Shown piece after piece: positions 16,390 through 24,951 of a DNA stretch of 64,000 bases (the first letter of the stretch is position 1; the number at the start of each line of letters is the position of its first letter). Origin of the DNA: a virus. The notes below the pieces were generated by a model. That model searched no databases and had not been told where the DNA came from. It was given only the letters and a program-made list of their open reading frames with translations. The stretch is from positions 1 through 64,000 of the IMG/VR virus record IMGVR_UViG_3300030491_000004. One strand, 5' to 3'. The position numbers and the translations under genes are program-made.

Positions 16390-16722
16390 ATGAATAGAAA
16401 ATTATTACTGGAAGCCTACAAAAGTCATGAAACTGAAATAAAATCGGTTTGTGATTGGCTTCAGATAGAAATGATGTATGAATTTGCAGAGACATTAAGA
16501 CGAAGTGGGCATGTGTTAATGTTAAATGGAATACATGGAGATGTTTTTGTAGAAGTTGTGAGTTCCCATTATGCGTCTTTCTTTCGTATCTGTGCAATAG
16601 ATGAAGAAACCGATGGTTATTCGGCTACTTCTGAAACAAAAGATGAAGAAGATTTTATAGCCACTTTCTTGGAAGCTTTGGCGGGTTATAAGAAAAAATT
16701 AGAAGAAAATGAAGTATATTGA
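16390..16722 (+). CDS. Unknown protein
   Basis: This 110-aa product reads helix-strand-helix, with acidic residues concentrated near the end (EETDGYSATSETKDEEDF). Its end overlaps the next gene by 14 nt, consistent with translational coupling. No family is recognised. Confidence 0.5.
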   Translation: MNRKLLLEAYKSHETEIKSVCDWLQIEMMYEFAETLRRSGHVLMLNGIHGDVFVEVVSSHYASFFRICAIDEETDGYSATSETKDEEDFIATFLEALAGYKKKLEENEVY

Positions 16723-17242
16723 GTATTTTAGAAATGCAACGGTTCATGAAATAGCCTCATCAAAAGGAAATTGGAATCGTTGCAGAGTTGAGATAGATGT
16801 TCCCTTGGTTAACGCTTTAAGGAGTGATGGAGTACTAAAGAGTTCTTATAAAAACAAGGAAGATGGAACCATCTATCATTTACATGAAAAATACAAAGAA
16901 CGCAAAAAGGAATTTGGGTCATATGTTCACAGATTCCTTTTTGTTAAAGTTCATGGATTAGTTATGGGACTTGATCTAAATGATGTGGCGGATATTTATG
17001 ATAGGCAGTTTGTGTCAAAAATAAAATCTGTTAATGTGTTTTCTATTGTAAAAGACATAACACCTCCATATGGAATGATTTTAGAAGATATAAGATTCAA
17101 CATGGAACTGTTTCGTGGAAAGATCTCTGGAATTTCGGCATCGGAAAAAGAATACAAGAATCTTTTAATGAAATTGAATCGTGAATTTAGTGCTGTTAGA
17201 CCGGTTAAACAAATAAATTGGAAAAGATATGAAGACATTTGA
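16709..17242 (+). CDS. Unknown basic protein
   Basis: This 177-aa product is rich in Lys and Arg, with beta strands (KVHGLVMGLDLNDV) and a basic C-terminus ending VKQINWKRYEDI. It overlaps both neighbours by 14 nt. No recognised domain. Confidence 0.5.
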   Translation: MKYIEYFRNATVHEIASSKGNWNRCRVEIDVPLVNALRSDGVLKSSYKNKEDGTIYHLHEKYKERKKEFGSYVHRFLFVKVHGLVMGLDLNDVADIYDRQFVSKIKSVNVFSIVKDITPPYGMILEDIRFNMELFRGKISGISASEKEYKNLLMKLNREFSAVRPVKQINWKRYEDI

Positions 17243-17399
17243 AGTAACACTTATGATAATTAGTGAAGATGATTTAGTGGATGAAGCTAGTGTAGTTTGT
17301 GCATTTGATAAATATGGACAAAAATCTCTTGACTGTATGTATGGAGAAGATGGAAGTGTTTACATAGACGATATAGAATCTGTAAAAGAAATATTATGA
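17229..17399 (+). CDS. 56-aa acidic microprotein
   Basis: The ORF begins MKTFEVTLMIISEDDLVDEA; a strand-helix-strand layout is likely. It overlaps the upstream gene by 14 nt and the downstream start by 4 nt (ATGA), which argues that it is translated. Function unknown. Confidence 0.45.
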   Translation: MKTFEVTLMIISEDDLVDEASVVCAFDKYGQKSLDCMYGEDGSVYIDDIESVKEIL

Positions 17400-18013
17400 T
17401 AAAATGTAGCGGTATAGGAATAATTCATGGAGTAGTTGGTCAAACTGAAAACATGAATAAAAAATGTGTGTTTAAATGTGTAGACACGATATATGGTGAA
17501 GATTCCAGTAAAAGCTTAGATTTACTTGTGGGTGGAAAAGATGGTTTAATATTTCATCCAGTGGCATGGAATGATGGAAATGGGTACGTTAAGTTGTTTT
17601 GGCGTAGACAGGACTTTGAAGATTGGAATACTTTCGGAGACACAAAGCCGACCGGTGCATTTGTAGATATTACTTTAGATCAATATTATGATGATGAGTT
17701 TGATTCAGAAATGAATGACTTGTTGCTTAAAATGTTTGTTGAAGTGAAGCATCCAGAAATACCACTATGTAAGTTGGCTGTTAAAAGTTTTCCTTTGATT
17801 GCTGATAGAATAAAGTTTTTGAAGGACCACAAGCTTACTGTTATTAATACACCAGTAAGAGAAGATACAAAGCCTGGAGATATTTCTTGGAAAGGAAACA
17901 AATATTTTGTTCAAATTGGGAGCGCGCATAATAAGGTTTCGTATTATTATCATGGATCCATAAGACCTGAAATGTGTGCTAAATGTGTAATTATTAATGA
18001 TTTTTGGGCTTAA
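17396..18013 (+). CDS. Unknown protein
   Basis: This 205-aa product is beta-rich with several Cys. Segments such as WNDGNGYVKLFWRRQDFEDWN and PGDISWKGNKYFVQIGS look like small barrels. Coupled to the 56-aa ORF upstream by an ATGA overlap. No family can be named. Confidence 0.5.
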   Translation: MIKCSGIGIIHGVVGQTENMNKKCVFKCVDTIYGEDSSKSLDLLVGGKDGLIFHPVAWNDGNGYVKLFWRRQDFEDWNTFGDTKPTGAFVDITLDQYYDDEFDSEMNDLLLKMFVEVKHPEIPLCKLAVKSFPLIADRIKFLKDHKLTVINTPVREDTKPGDISWKGNKYFVQIGSAHNKVSYYYHGSIRPEMCAKCVIINDFWA

Positions 18014-18060
18014 TGATGTTGAATAGATTTTGAATTTTGTAATGGAAAATATTAGATAAG

Positions 18061-18381
18061 ATGGATAAAAAAGAAATCGTTATACCAAGACACTCTTCTT
18101 TGAGTGTAGGATATCTTAATAGTCAAAGAAACAAAAGTAATTTTGGAAAAGTAGTTTCTGAATATTCCAGGGTGTATAATAACTGCATGAAAAATGAAAA
18201 TTGCACTTTGGAGGCTCTGGAGTTGGAAAAATTTAAAGGATTGAATGCCGAACAATCGTTTTATCTTTACATGATAATAATGAATGAACAGTCTGGAGAT
18301 TGCTTCTATAAGTCAGATGAAGCGATAAGTTTCCGGAATTTAGATCTTGATGGAGTTGAAGTAACCGATTTATTAGATTAA
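18061..18381 (+). CDS. Unknown protein
   Basis: This 106-aa product is mixed and neutral to acidic, with a helical centre (EALELEKFKGLNAEQSFYLYMII). A 47-bp spacer separates it from the previous gene, longer than usual here and A-rich. Function unknown. Confidence 0.45.
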   Translation: MDKKEIVIPRHSSLSVGYLNSQRNKSNFGKVVSEYSRVYNNCMKNENCTLEALELEKFKGLNAEQSFYLYMIIMNEQSGDCFYKSDEAISFRNLDLDGVEVTDLLD

Positions 18382-18386
18382 ACAAG

Positions 18387-18614
18387 ATGGAACAATACAA
18401 TGTAATATGTACAGCTATTTTTAATAGAGAAATAACTGTAAGGGCTGAAAGTAAAGAAGAGGCTATGGATAAAGCTTCGGATGTTATTTCAGCAGAGTTT
18501 GATGAATGTGGTGCCGATTCTATTAGAAAGAATTGGGAATTTGGAGAAGCTACAGCGGATAGTGCTGAGCCTAGTGAAAAATGGGATGATTTTGACGATC
18601 ACAGTAAAGATTAA
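18387..18614 (+). CDS. Small acidic protein, ferredoxin-like layout
   Basis: This 75-aa product opens with a strand-helix pattern (VICTAIFNREITVRAESKEEAMDKASDVI) like that of the 13006 gene, suggesting an internal small-protein family. The tail is acidic and probably flexible. Confidence 0.5.
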   Translation: MEQYNVICTAIFNREITVRAESKEEAMDKASDVISAEFDECGADSIRKNWEFGEATADSAEPSEKWDDFDDHSKD

Positions 18615-18627
18615 TAAAAATATTGAT

Positions 18628-18966
18628 ATGATAGAAAGAATGAGAAGTTTGCCATTTAAAGAGATATTTGAAATACAAAAAGCTTTAAATGGTTTAGATG
18701 ATGAAAAACGTTTGTTGGAAGATATTATGTCTGATTACGTGGAGGCTTCAAAAAGGTCTTTACAGGCAGGTAAATGCTTTGTTTGTGGAGTAGGGAAAAA
18801 CAAAACCTCTATTTTTATTAAGTCTGTAGATTATGGTGACCAAGAGAGTGATGAAGACGAAACATCGTATGTTGTTATTGTAGAAGACAAGGGAACTGAA
18901 TCTACCAAAGAAGTTAGTGGATTAATAGAAATGTTAGAGTTATTTGAACAATATAATATGTATTAA
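18628..18966 (+). CDS. Helical protein with Cys pair
   Basis: This 112-aa product is set to start at the ATG after TATTGAT; an upstream open frame from 18481 overlaps the previous gene and is not needed. The helical N-terminus (FKEIFEIQKALNGLDDEKRLLEDIM) precedes CFVCG. Zinc binding is uncertain with a single pair. Confidence 0.45.
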   Translation: MIERMRSLPFKEIFEIQKALNGLDDEKRLLEDIMSDYVEASKRSLQAGKCFVCGVGKNKTSIFIKSVDYGDQESDEDETSYVVIVEDKGTESTKEVSGLIEMLELFEQYNMY

Positions 18967-18967
18967 T

Positions 18968-19666
18968 ATGAAACATACAAATTTTAGCACAAAGTTCGGT
19001 GAAATTCGTTCACAATTGCTGAGTGAATTAAAAACAGCGTTGAAAGCACATGGTGGAAAGATTGTATTTAAAGAAGTCACCCCGATATTAAGAAGCTCTG
19101 ACTATTGCACCGAATTAGAAATATTGGTTTTAGCTTTAAGAGAATCTGGAGAGGTTGTTATCGAGAAAGCGGCACAGGATGTTGATGGAATTACATGTTG
19201 GGTTGAAGACAATGTACCAATAAATGACAAAATAGCCATAGAAGATATTGATGGAATATTTGAACTTATTCCGGAGACTGAAGAAGTAAAAAATGTGTCT
19301 GAAGAAGAATATTTTCCAGTATTGCTGTTTTCTAAAGACGATCTAAAACAAAAGAGGTTTATTACAGATGGCTTAACTTCAGGTAAATTAGCCGATATTG
19401 CTGCCGAAATTGGAGAAAAATATTGTAACAGTATGAATTACTGGGACGACATGATTGGAGTAGCTGAATCTCATAATATTCCCAGAAAAACGATTTTGGA
19501 AGCTTCCGATGAATGGTGGAATGATCTTTTGAATCATGAAAAACAAGATCTGTTTATAAAGCATGTCCCAGAACATCCGGACATCTGCTTGAATATGTGC
19601 CAAGCGTGGTGGGAGTCTCTCGTAGATGAGAATAAAGAAAGTTTGTATAACGAATACAATTATTGA
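18968..19666 (+). CDS. Acidic protein of unknown function
   Basis: This 232-aa product is strongly acidic, with Trp-rich repeats near the C-terminus (DEWWNDLLNHEKQDLF and AWWESLVDENKESL), which look like two copies of a short helical motif. It starts one base after the upstream stop. No known family; the repeated WW-x2-L motif may be a protein-binding helix. Confidence 0.5.
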   Translation: MKHTNFSTKFGEIRSQLLSELKTALKAHGGKIVFKEVTPILRSSDYCTELEILVLALRESGEVVIEKAAQDVDGITCWVEDNVPINDKIAIEDIDGIFELIPETEEVKNVSEEEYFPVLLFSKDDLKQKRFITDGLTSGKLADIAAEIGEKYCNSMNYWDDMIGVAESHNIPRKTILEASDEWWNDLLNHEKQDLFIKHVPEHPDICLNMCQAWWESLVDENKESLYNEYNY

Positions 19667-19668
19667 TC

Positions 19669-20016
19669 ATGGAAAAGAAAGAGGTGGTAGTTTACCCTGG
19701 AGTAAATTATGGGGATTTTGTAAAATGTACTGAATGTGGAAAATTAATGCTCCTTCCATTAACTTCAGAAAGGTGTCCGGAATGTGGTGCTGAAGATGGT
19801 CAACTTGTATGGGCTAAGGGTAATGAAGCCAATGTAGACTTACAAGAAATGTATCTTCCAGATTTAATAAAGGATGGGTATAACCTCGTACATTCTGGGA
19901 AAGATTTAAAAATAACAGATTATCATTCAAAAGAGTTTATTGAAGAAGAAGGTTTAGTTGAATCCCCAATAAGCTTAAAAATGCAAGATATAATGGAGCA
20001 AATATCGGGAAGATAA
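19669..20016 (+). CDS. Zinc-ribbon protein
   Basis: This 115-aa product contains CTECG...CPECG (Cys near residues 19, 22, 36, 39), a compact rubredoxin-like zinc ribbon, then a helical acidic tail. The start at 19669 follows ATC; the previous stop is just upstream. Such ribbons often bind RNA polymerase or nucleic acid. The specific role is not known. Confidence 0.55.
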   Translation: MEKKEVVVYPGVNYGDFVKCTECGKLMLLPLTSERCPECGAEDGQLVWAKGNEANVDLQEMYLPDLIKDGYNLVHSGKDLKITDYHSKEFIEEEGLVESPISLKMQDIMEQISGR

Positions 20017-20046
20017 GTTATTTTTATCTAAAACTGTATACGTTTA

Positions 20047-20077
20047 TTCTAAATTATAATATATTTCCGTACTTTTG
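20047..20077 (+). promoter_or_regulatory. Possible Bacteroides-type promoter
   Basis: A TACTTTTG box (20070-20077) matches the -7 consensus TAnnTTTG in the 95-bp gap before the 20112 gene. The -33 element at the expected 19-bp distance is poor (TTCT), so the call is tentative. Confidence 0.35.
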
Positions 20078-20111
20078 AAATTCATTAGTGCGGAAATATA
20101 ATTTTGTCATT

Positions 20112-20393
20112 ATGAAAACAAAAATATTAAAAATCAAAATAGCTGGAACAAAATACGATTCCAGGAGAAAACTTACCGATAAACAAAAGCAAAATGTGTT
20201 TTATTTGCATGACTTGGGGGCGAGTATAAGAAAGATCGCTGAAATCATGGGAGTAAGTGCTGCGGCAATACAACACATATTGAAACCTCCAGCTAAATCT
20301 AAAAAGATAGTTCATGATAATGAATACTGGAGGATTGCAAGGGCTAAAACTGCTCAAAAAAAACAATCACTGTACGAACAAGGAAAAATATAA
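20112..20393 (+). CDS. Small helix-turn-helix protein
   Basis: This 93-aa product has a resolvase-type helix-turn-helix (residues about 17-52: RRKLTDKQKQNVFYLHDLGA then SIRKIAEIMGVSAAAIQHIL), followed by a basic tail. A transcription or DNA-binding regulator is likely. It follows a gap that has a possible promoter, and could control the downstream genes. No catalytic domain is present. Confidence 0.65.
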   Translation: MKTKILKIKIAGTKYDSRRKLTDKQKQNVFYLHDLGASIRKIAEIMGVSAAAIQHILKPPAKSKKIVHDNEYWRIARAKTAQKKQSLYEQGKI

Positions 20394-20398
20394 AAGTT

Positions 20399-20665
20399 AT
20401 GAATGACGAAAGAAGAGAAGATTTAAGTGAGGTAATTGATCAGTTACATGATGCAGCAGATGGGTTGGAGGAAGTTCAGAGTGCGGAACAAGACTCTTTA
20501 GATGAAATGCCGGACGGACTTCAGTCTGGTAAGGTTGGGGAAAAAATAGAAAGTAATATTAAACTTCTTGAAGTAGCATATCAGACCATCCAGGATGTTA
20601 TTTCTACTATTTCCCCAATAGCGAGTAAAAAACGATCGAAACCTAAAACAAAAGATGGAAAATAA
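20399..20665 (+). CDS. Small acidic helical protein
   Basis: This 88-aa product is helical, with a Glu/Asp-rich start (DERREDLSEVIDQLHDAADGLEEV) and a basic C-terminus (SKKRSKPKTKDGK). Such charge-polarised helices are seen in small DNA-associated or scaffold proteins. Unknown function; it overlaps the next gene by 11 nt. Confidence 0.5.
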   Translation: MNDERREDLSEVIDQLHDAADGLEEVQSAEQDSLDEMPDGLQSGKVGEKIESNIKLLEVAYQTIQDVISTISPIASKKRSKPKTKDGK

Positions 20666-21038
20666 AATAGAAAATATTCTATTGAGTTTATTGTTTATTT
20701 TTTCTTCTATAGGAGCGTTTTATTTGATGGCTGAACTGGTAACCTTTACATGGCAACCTATTGATCTTAATAATGGATTGAGGGGTTGCTATGAGGCTCC
20801 AGGGCATAACGAAACATACCATGTTGCTGTATTCATTACCAGATTCCTATTTTCTATATTATTTATTATGGTTACAGCTATAACATTTAGCGTGAAAAAA
20901 TATAGGAAAGATATTATTGTGGGTATGGATTATGTAGTAATAGCTATTGGGGGAATAATTTTAGGTGCTGTATATTACGCTTTAACTGGAATATTCATGT
21001 TGTTTTTGTATGTAGTAACATTAATTTTTAGCATATGA
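20655..21038 (+). CDS. Membrane protein with about three TM helices
   Basis: This 127-aa product has three hydrophobic segments (about residues 8-28, 55-74 and 87-125). A Cys and a short loop separate TM1 and TM2. It is coupled to its neighbours by overlaps. Role unknown; phage membrane proteins of this size include superinfection exclusion factors and holins. Confidence 0.55.
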   Translation: MENKIENILLSLLFIFSSIGAFYLMAELVTFTWQPIDLNNGLRGCYEAPGHNETYHVAVFITRFLFSILFIMVTAITFSVKKYRKDIIVGMDYVVIAIGGIILGAVYYALTGIFMLFLYVVTLIFSI

Positions 21039-21427
21039 AGAAAAATAAAAAAGTATCAATAGAACCTTCAAACATGAGACAAACAATGGCTTCTTGGATG
21101 AGGTATTGGATGTTAAGTGACGAACTGTTTAATGAAAAGAAACCTGAAATATTTAACATTACAGATCTATCAGAAGACAGTGAATTTTTGGATGAAGCTA
21201 AATGTATTACTAAGGACTTAAAGTTAGACTGGGATCATCTTACTCACGATGAGAGCAATCGTATAATGCTTGCATTGCTTAGCTCTGACTTTATGTCTAC
21301 TAAAAATGTGGAAAATGTAGATAATCTACAAATAAATATTACACTGAAGGCTGTAAGGGGAATGGATAGAGAAGATAGAATGGGTGTAAAATGTGAAGTA
21401 GGTAACAAACCAACTGATTGGAAATAA
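21035..21427 (+). CDS. Unknown protein
   Basis: This 130-aa product is mixed, with a helical central part (DEAKCITKDLKLDWDHLTHDESNRIMLALLS). The ATG overlaps the preceding stop (ATGA). No family is recognised. Confidence 0.45.
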   Translation: MKKNKKVSIEPSNMRQTMASWMRYWMLSDELFNEKKPEIFNITDLSEDSEFLDEAKCITKDLKLDWDHLTHDESNRIMLALLSSDFMSTKNVENVDNLQINITLKAVRGMDREDRMGVKCEVGNKPTDWK

Positions 21428-21428
21428 T

Positions 21429-21719
21429 ATGAAAAATAAAGATTACGAATCAAAGCTTTCTGATATTAGATGGAAATGTATGCAGGAAGAAAATTCTTTA
21501 AATCAAAAATTTGTAGAAGAAAATGCCATGTTTTCAGTAGGAGATATGGTTACTGAAAAATGGGGAGAGGGGACTGTTTCTATTGTAATTGAAAAAATAA
21601 GTTATTCAAAATTATCTTCTACTATACCGATTGTGAAGTATATTGGGGAAGTTTTGACCTGTGATTCCACCCCAGAAGTTAGTGGAAAATTAACTATTTA
21701 TGAAAAAGATATAATATGA
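21429..21719 (+). CDS. SH3-like small protein, first of a paralogous pair
   Basis: This 96-aa product has a helical N-terminus and then a barrel-like segment GDMVTEKWGEGTVSIVIEKISY, ending with sGKLTIYEKDI. The next gene has the same layout, including GevLt-DstPevsGK and an acidic E-x-DI ending. A tandem duplication is likely. Function unknown. Confidence 0.55.
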   Translation: MKNKDYESKLSDIRWKCMQEENSLNQKFVEENAMFSVGDMVTEKWGEGTVSIVIEKISYSKLSSTIPIVKYIGEVLTCDSTPEVSGKLTIYEKDII

Positions 21720-22009
21720 CAAATGAAGAATACACCTTAGAGATTCTTGGAATATCCAGAATATCAAGAGAATTAAAACGCGATGTGGCTAAAAGATATA
21801 TTGAAAGCAGGCCTCATTTAAATATTGGAGAAGTTGTAACAAGGGAAGACGATGAAGTGACTATAAAAATAACAAAAGTTACTTTTAGATCTATGTTTAG
21901 ACCGTATCCTGAGTTGGTATATAAGGGGGTTGTTCTAAATAAAGATGGAATTCCCAGAAAAGATGGAAAAACAGATGTGGTATTTGAAAGCGAAATTTTA
22001 AAAATATAA
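21716..22009 (+). CDS. SH3-like small protein, second of the pair
   Basis: This 97-aa product matches the 21429 product in order and motifs (GEVVTREDDEVTIKITKVTF; GVVLNKDGIPRKDGK; FESEIL), although overall sequence has diverged. The start overlaps the previous stop (ATGA). Confidence 0.55.
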   Translation: MTNEEYTLEILGISRISRELKRDVAKRYIESRPHLNIGEVVTREDDEVTIKITKVTFRSMFRPYPELVYKGVVLNKDGIPRKDGKTDVVFESEILKI

Positions 22010-22011
22010 CT

Positions 22012-22221
22012 ATGGGTTTATTTGGATTAGGAAGATGCCCAATACATGGATGCAAGTACGTGCTGGACACGGATGGGCTTGAATATTACAAGTATTGCCC
22101 TCAATGTAGTAGGGAAAACAAAAGAAAAAGAGAATCTGAAGAGCGTGAAGAGGAACTGGAAGATAAAAACAGAGAATTGGAGGAACGTATCAGAAAATTA
22201 GAAGAATCTAAAAAAGAATAA
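22012..22221 (+). CDS. Zinc-binding plus coiled-coil microprotein
   Basis: This 69-aa product has CPIHGC and CPQC in the first 40 residues, likely one zinc site (C-x3-H/C...CxxC), then an almost pure Glu/Arg/Lys coiled coil (EEREEELEDKNRELEERIRK). The layout suggests an oligomeric adaptor. Confidence 0.55.
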   Translation: MGLFGLGRCPIHGCKYVLDTDGLEYYKYCPQCSRENKRKRESEEREEELEDKNRELEERIRKLEESKKE

Positions 22222-22225
22222 AATC

Positions 22226-22732
22226 ATGAGAGTTACAAGATCAATGGCAGACGATGCCGCATTAGCGATGGCATGTAGTAAATACGATCAGAAAATTTCT
22301 GACGCTGAAAAGGAAGAGTTGAAATTAGGAGATGAACTTGTTGGAGTTTTGATTCCGAAAGATGTTATGGAATGCTTTGAAAAAAATAGAAGCTATTTCA
22401 AGTCTTCTTCCAGTATAAGCGCTGTATATGAAAACAGTGAAGGGTATAACCATTACACAAACATAGAATGCTCAATTGGATTACCCGGAAACCTTTATTA
22501 CGATATAGATAAGAAGATTTGTGATCGTGCCGAAGCAATACAAACAAAAAAAAGGAAGTTGGAAAAAGAAAAGGAGAAGGTGAGATGTAGAATTTCAGAT
22601 ACTCTTTTTGCTCTTCGTACTGTAGCTAGAGTGGACAAAGAATTCCATGCAGCAATTAAGTTTCTTACAATTGAGGAAAAACAACTGCCGGCACTTAAAA
22701 TTGATGACCTAATTAAAATGTTTGGAAAATGA
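22226..22732 (+). CDS. Helical protein, unknown
   Basis: This 168-aa product is rich in Lys and Glu; two long helices, QTKKRKLEKEKEKVRCRISD and an earlier SDAEKEELKLGDEL, suggest a coiled coil. The stop overlaps the next start (ATGA). No family is recognised. Confidence 0.45.
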   Translation: MRVTRSMADDAALAMACSKYDQKISDAEKEELKLGDELVGVLIPKDVMECFEKNRSYFKSSSSISAVYENSEGYNHYTNIECSIGLPGNLYYDIDKKICDRAEAIQTKKRKLEKEKEKVRCRISDTLFALRTVARVDKEFHAAIKFLTIEEKQLPALKIDDLIKMFGK

Positions 22733-23574
22733 CACTAGAAAAATTTAAAAGTAGTTTGATTGGAACCGTTATAGATGTCGCCGAACATCCGGAAGAGGTT
22801 GAAAAAAGACTCCTAAAATTAGGAATTGAATTTGAACAAAAGGATACGGTTAGCGAAATGGAGTCGGATGAAAAATTCGGAGACACTGGATTTGTTGAAT
22901 TTTTTAGACCAAAATTAGGTGTACCTACATTAGCCCAGAACTGTTACGTTTCTGAGTATAGAGATTCAGGGCTGGGAATTTCTAGCGTTGACTTCTTGAA
23001 TGCTAATAGAGGTGTTGAATTTAATGATGGAGACTTTCTGATATTTGAAAATTTTGAGGAAACTGAAAGGTTTTTTGCTATCCTGAAGAAAGATTATGAC
23101 GGACAATTCCCAGCTAATGTAATGACTTACGGAACTGTAAGTTTTTCAGAAAATGCAGAACCCGGACATAGGTCTGTTATAGGAAGTCATGAGTTAGGAA
23201 CTTTCTTTGATGTGTTAAGAGAACCTTCTGATAGCGAAATAGAAGAAGCTATGAAAATATTTTTTGATGAAAATGGTAAGGTTTTTGATGAAAATAAAAA
23301 ATGGGTTATTCCAGTGGAAGAGAAAAAGATTTCCATGAAATTAAAAAAAGAAGTAAATTCTTACAATATAACCAGAATGCTTCCATTTACAAAAGTGTTG
23401 GCTAAACTACAGAATGATGTAGATTGGAGGCTTGGGTTTTTTGATCACGCTGAAATTGTAAATGATAAAATGGTGTTTTATCTAGTTGGTGAATTTGGAT
23501 GTGATCAATGTATTCCGTATTCCGGTAACGAAAAATTGTTTAAGTATCATGAAGGTATACTTATTAACCAATGA
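22729..23574 (+). CDS. Unknown acidic protein
   Basis: This 281-aa product is acidic and mixed alpha/beta, with Phe-rich strands (VGFFEFFRP-like GFVEFFRPKLG). The end contains CDQC. It has ATGA overlap upstream and is overlapped by the 23549 start downstream. No recognised domain; one of the longer unknowns of the island. Confidence 0.45.
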   Translation: MTLEKFKSSLIGTVIDVAEHPEEVEKRLLKLGIEFEQKDTVSEMESDEKFGDTGFVEFFRPKLGVPTLAQNCYVSEYRDSGLGISSVDFLNANRGVEFNDGDFLIFENFEETERFFAILKKDYDGQFPANVMTYGTVSFSENAEPGHRSVIGSHELGTFFDVLREPSDSEIEEAMKIFFDENGKVFDENKKWVIPVEEKKISMKLKKEVNSYNITRMLPFTKVLAKLQNDVDWRLGFFDHAEIVNDKMVFYLVGEFGCDQCIPYSGNEKLFKYHEGILINQ

Positions 23575-23917
23575 AGATGTCGCTAAGTTGTCTTCAATAG
23601 TAAAAATTCCCATACCTTTGCTTTCACAGCTTTATAGTATGGGGATGTTGAATTGGCAATTAGCAAGAGACAAATTGATCCTGAATGATTATCGTATCAT
23701 TCGTAGGAAGTCAAAGTACACCTCAAAGCAAATTATTTTAGCTCTCATGAATCAGTACAATGTTTCCAGGAGTAAGGTAGAAGAAGTTGTGTATTTGAAG
23801 AGAGAGAAAAGGTTTTTTTGTTTGGAGTGCGGTGAGAAAATTGGTAAAACAGATAGCATAAAAAACGATGGATTATGTGACAAATGTTTGGCAAAAACTA
23901 TCGAAAAAGTAAAATAG
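23549..23917 (+). CDS. Protein with zinc ribbon and possible HTH
   Basis: This 122-aa product is set to start at the ATG at 23549, overlapping the preceding gene by 26 nt. Its C-terminus is a four-Cys ribbon (CLECGEKIG...GLCDKCL). The middle is helical and basic (SKQIILALMNQYNVSRSKVEEVV), resembling a HTH. A DNA-binding or transcription-related role is plausible. Confidence 0.5.
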   Translation: MKVYLLTNEDVAKLSSIVKIPIPLLSQLYSMGMLNWQLARDKLILNDYRIIRRKSKYTSKQIILALMNQYNVSRSKVEEVVYLKREKRFFCLECGEKIGKTDSIKNDGLCDKCLAKTIEKVK

Positions 23918-23939
23918 TTTTTAAAAAATAGGTGATTTA

Positions 23940-23970
23940 TTTGTTAATTCAAATTTATTGCCTATTTTTG
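23940..23970 (+). promoter_or_regulatory. Bacteroides-type promoter, near-leaderless
   Basis: TTTG (23940-23943), exactly 19 bp, then TATTTTTG (23963-23970) match the Bacteroides sigma consensus TTTG-N19-TAnnTTTG. The ATG of the next gene is at 23978, about 7 bp downstream, so the transcript should start almost at the start codon. Confidence 0.8.
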
Positions 23971-23977
23971 TCAAGTA

Positions 23978-24505
23978 ATGGGAATAATCAGAACCAAAAT
24001 AAAATTCTTTAAATCTACCAGGACTGGAAATCCGGTTGGATTCGTAACCTACAAAGATCATCATTTTGTAGGTGTACGTGAAGAAGACTCTTGTTTAAAA
24101 AGTGTTGTAATTGTTCCAAATTACTTAGTTTATCTGGTAGAGTTAGATTGTTTGTATGAAGTATCAATAACGCAATTGCCTAAAGATAATGGGTATGAGG
24201 TTGTGGAACTTGAAAAGGTTTTGTTTAAGGCTGAAATATCGCAAGAAATTGTCACCGGCAAAAAATATGGTGTTGTTGTAAAATATGGAAACAAAAAGAT
24301 TAAGTGGGCTTATGGGGGAGTAAAATCTAAATCTATTGTAGGTTTAAAGATAGCCTCCTCTTTTGAAATAGCTGACAACTCTTTAGTTTTAGAAGAGTTT
24401 AATTGGCTTGTTGATGAGGTTTCAAAAAAAGCTCAAAAAGATGGTTTTGTAAGACACAAAAAGATACTGGATAGATGTCAGATATACCAACAGAGGGCAT
24501 TATAA
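23978..24505 (+). CDS. Protein of unknown function, followed by RNase H-like gene
   Basis: This 175-aa product starts with strands (GIIRTKIKFFKSTRTGNPVGFVTY) and a central Lys-rich part. It shares a 31-nt overlap with the downstream RNase H-like gene, so they are likely made together. A nucleic-acid-linked function is plausible. The transcript seems nearly leaderless from the promoter at 23940. Confidence 0.5.
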   Translation: MGIIRTKIKFFKSTRTGNPVGFVTYKDHHFVGVREEDSCLKSVVIVPNYLVYLVELDCLYEVSITQLPKDNGYEVVELEKVLFKAEISQEIVTGKKYGVVVKYGNKKIKWAYGGVKSKSIVGLKIASSFEIADNSLVLEEFNWLVDEVSKKAQKDGFVRHKKILDRCQIYQQRAL

Positions 24506-24873
24506 CAGATGCCGCTCATTCAGAAAAAAATAAAAAAACAGAATATAGAGGTCTTATTTTACAGACCGGTAAAATGATTTTTTATGAGGATCTGGGATTT
24601 AAGACGGTAAATATTGGGGAGTTTTTGGCAGTAGTTGATGCCGCCAAGTATATCATAGAAAATGATTTTACTCCCAGGATAATATATACGGACAGTATGA
24701 CTGCTATGACGTGGTTTAATAATAAATCTACAGCGTCTAAAAAGAAATGTAGATTACTTCAAAAGGCTGAGATATTCCTCAAATTACTTGCGGATGATAT
24801 TTCTACAATCGAAGTAAGACATTGGGATAATCTGGGATGGGGAGAAAACCCAGCGGATTTCGGTAATAAATAA
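24475..24873 (+). CDS. RNase H-like nuclease
   Basis: This 132-aa product carries the four acidic positions of an RNase H fold: Asp in TEGIITDAAHS, Glu in NIGEFLAVVDA, Asp in IIYTDSMTAMTWF and Asp in GENPADFGNK. RNase H cuts the RNA strand of RNA/DNA hybrids, for example replication primers, with two metal ions. The length fits a bacterial-type RNase H without extra domains. It overlaps the preceding gene and is followed by a terminator. Confidence 0.7.
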   Translation: MSDIPTEGIITDAAHSEKNKKTEYRGLILQTGKMIFYEDLGFKTVNIGEFLAVVDAAKYIIENDFTPRIIYTDSMTAMTWFNNKSTASKKKCRLLQKAEIFLKLLADDISTIEVRHWDNLGWGENPADFGNK

Positions 24874-24908
24874 ATGGGTTTTATATGTTTTAATAATACT
24901 TGATTCAA

Positions 24909-24946
24909 AGCATTGATGGTTAGACATAATAGTCAATGCTATTTTT
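24909..24946 (+). terminator. Intrinsic terminator
   Basis: The 8-bp stem AGCATTGA/TCAATGCT with a 16-nt loop and ATTTTT tail lies between the RNase H-like gene and the tRNA at 24952. Confidence 0.75.
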
Positions 24947-24951
24947 AAAAC

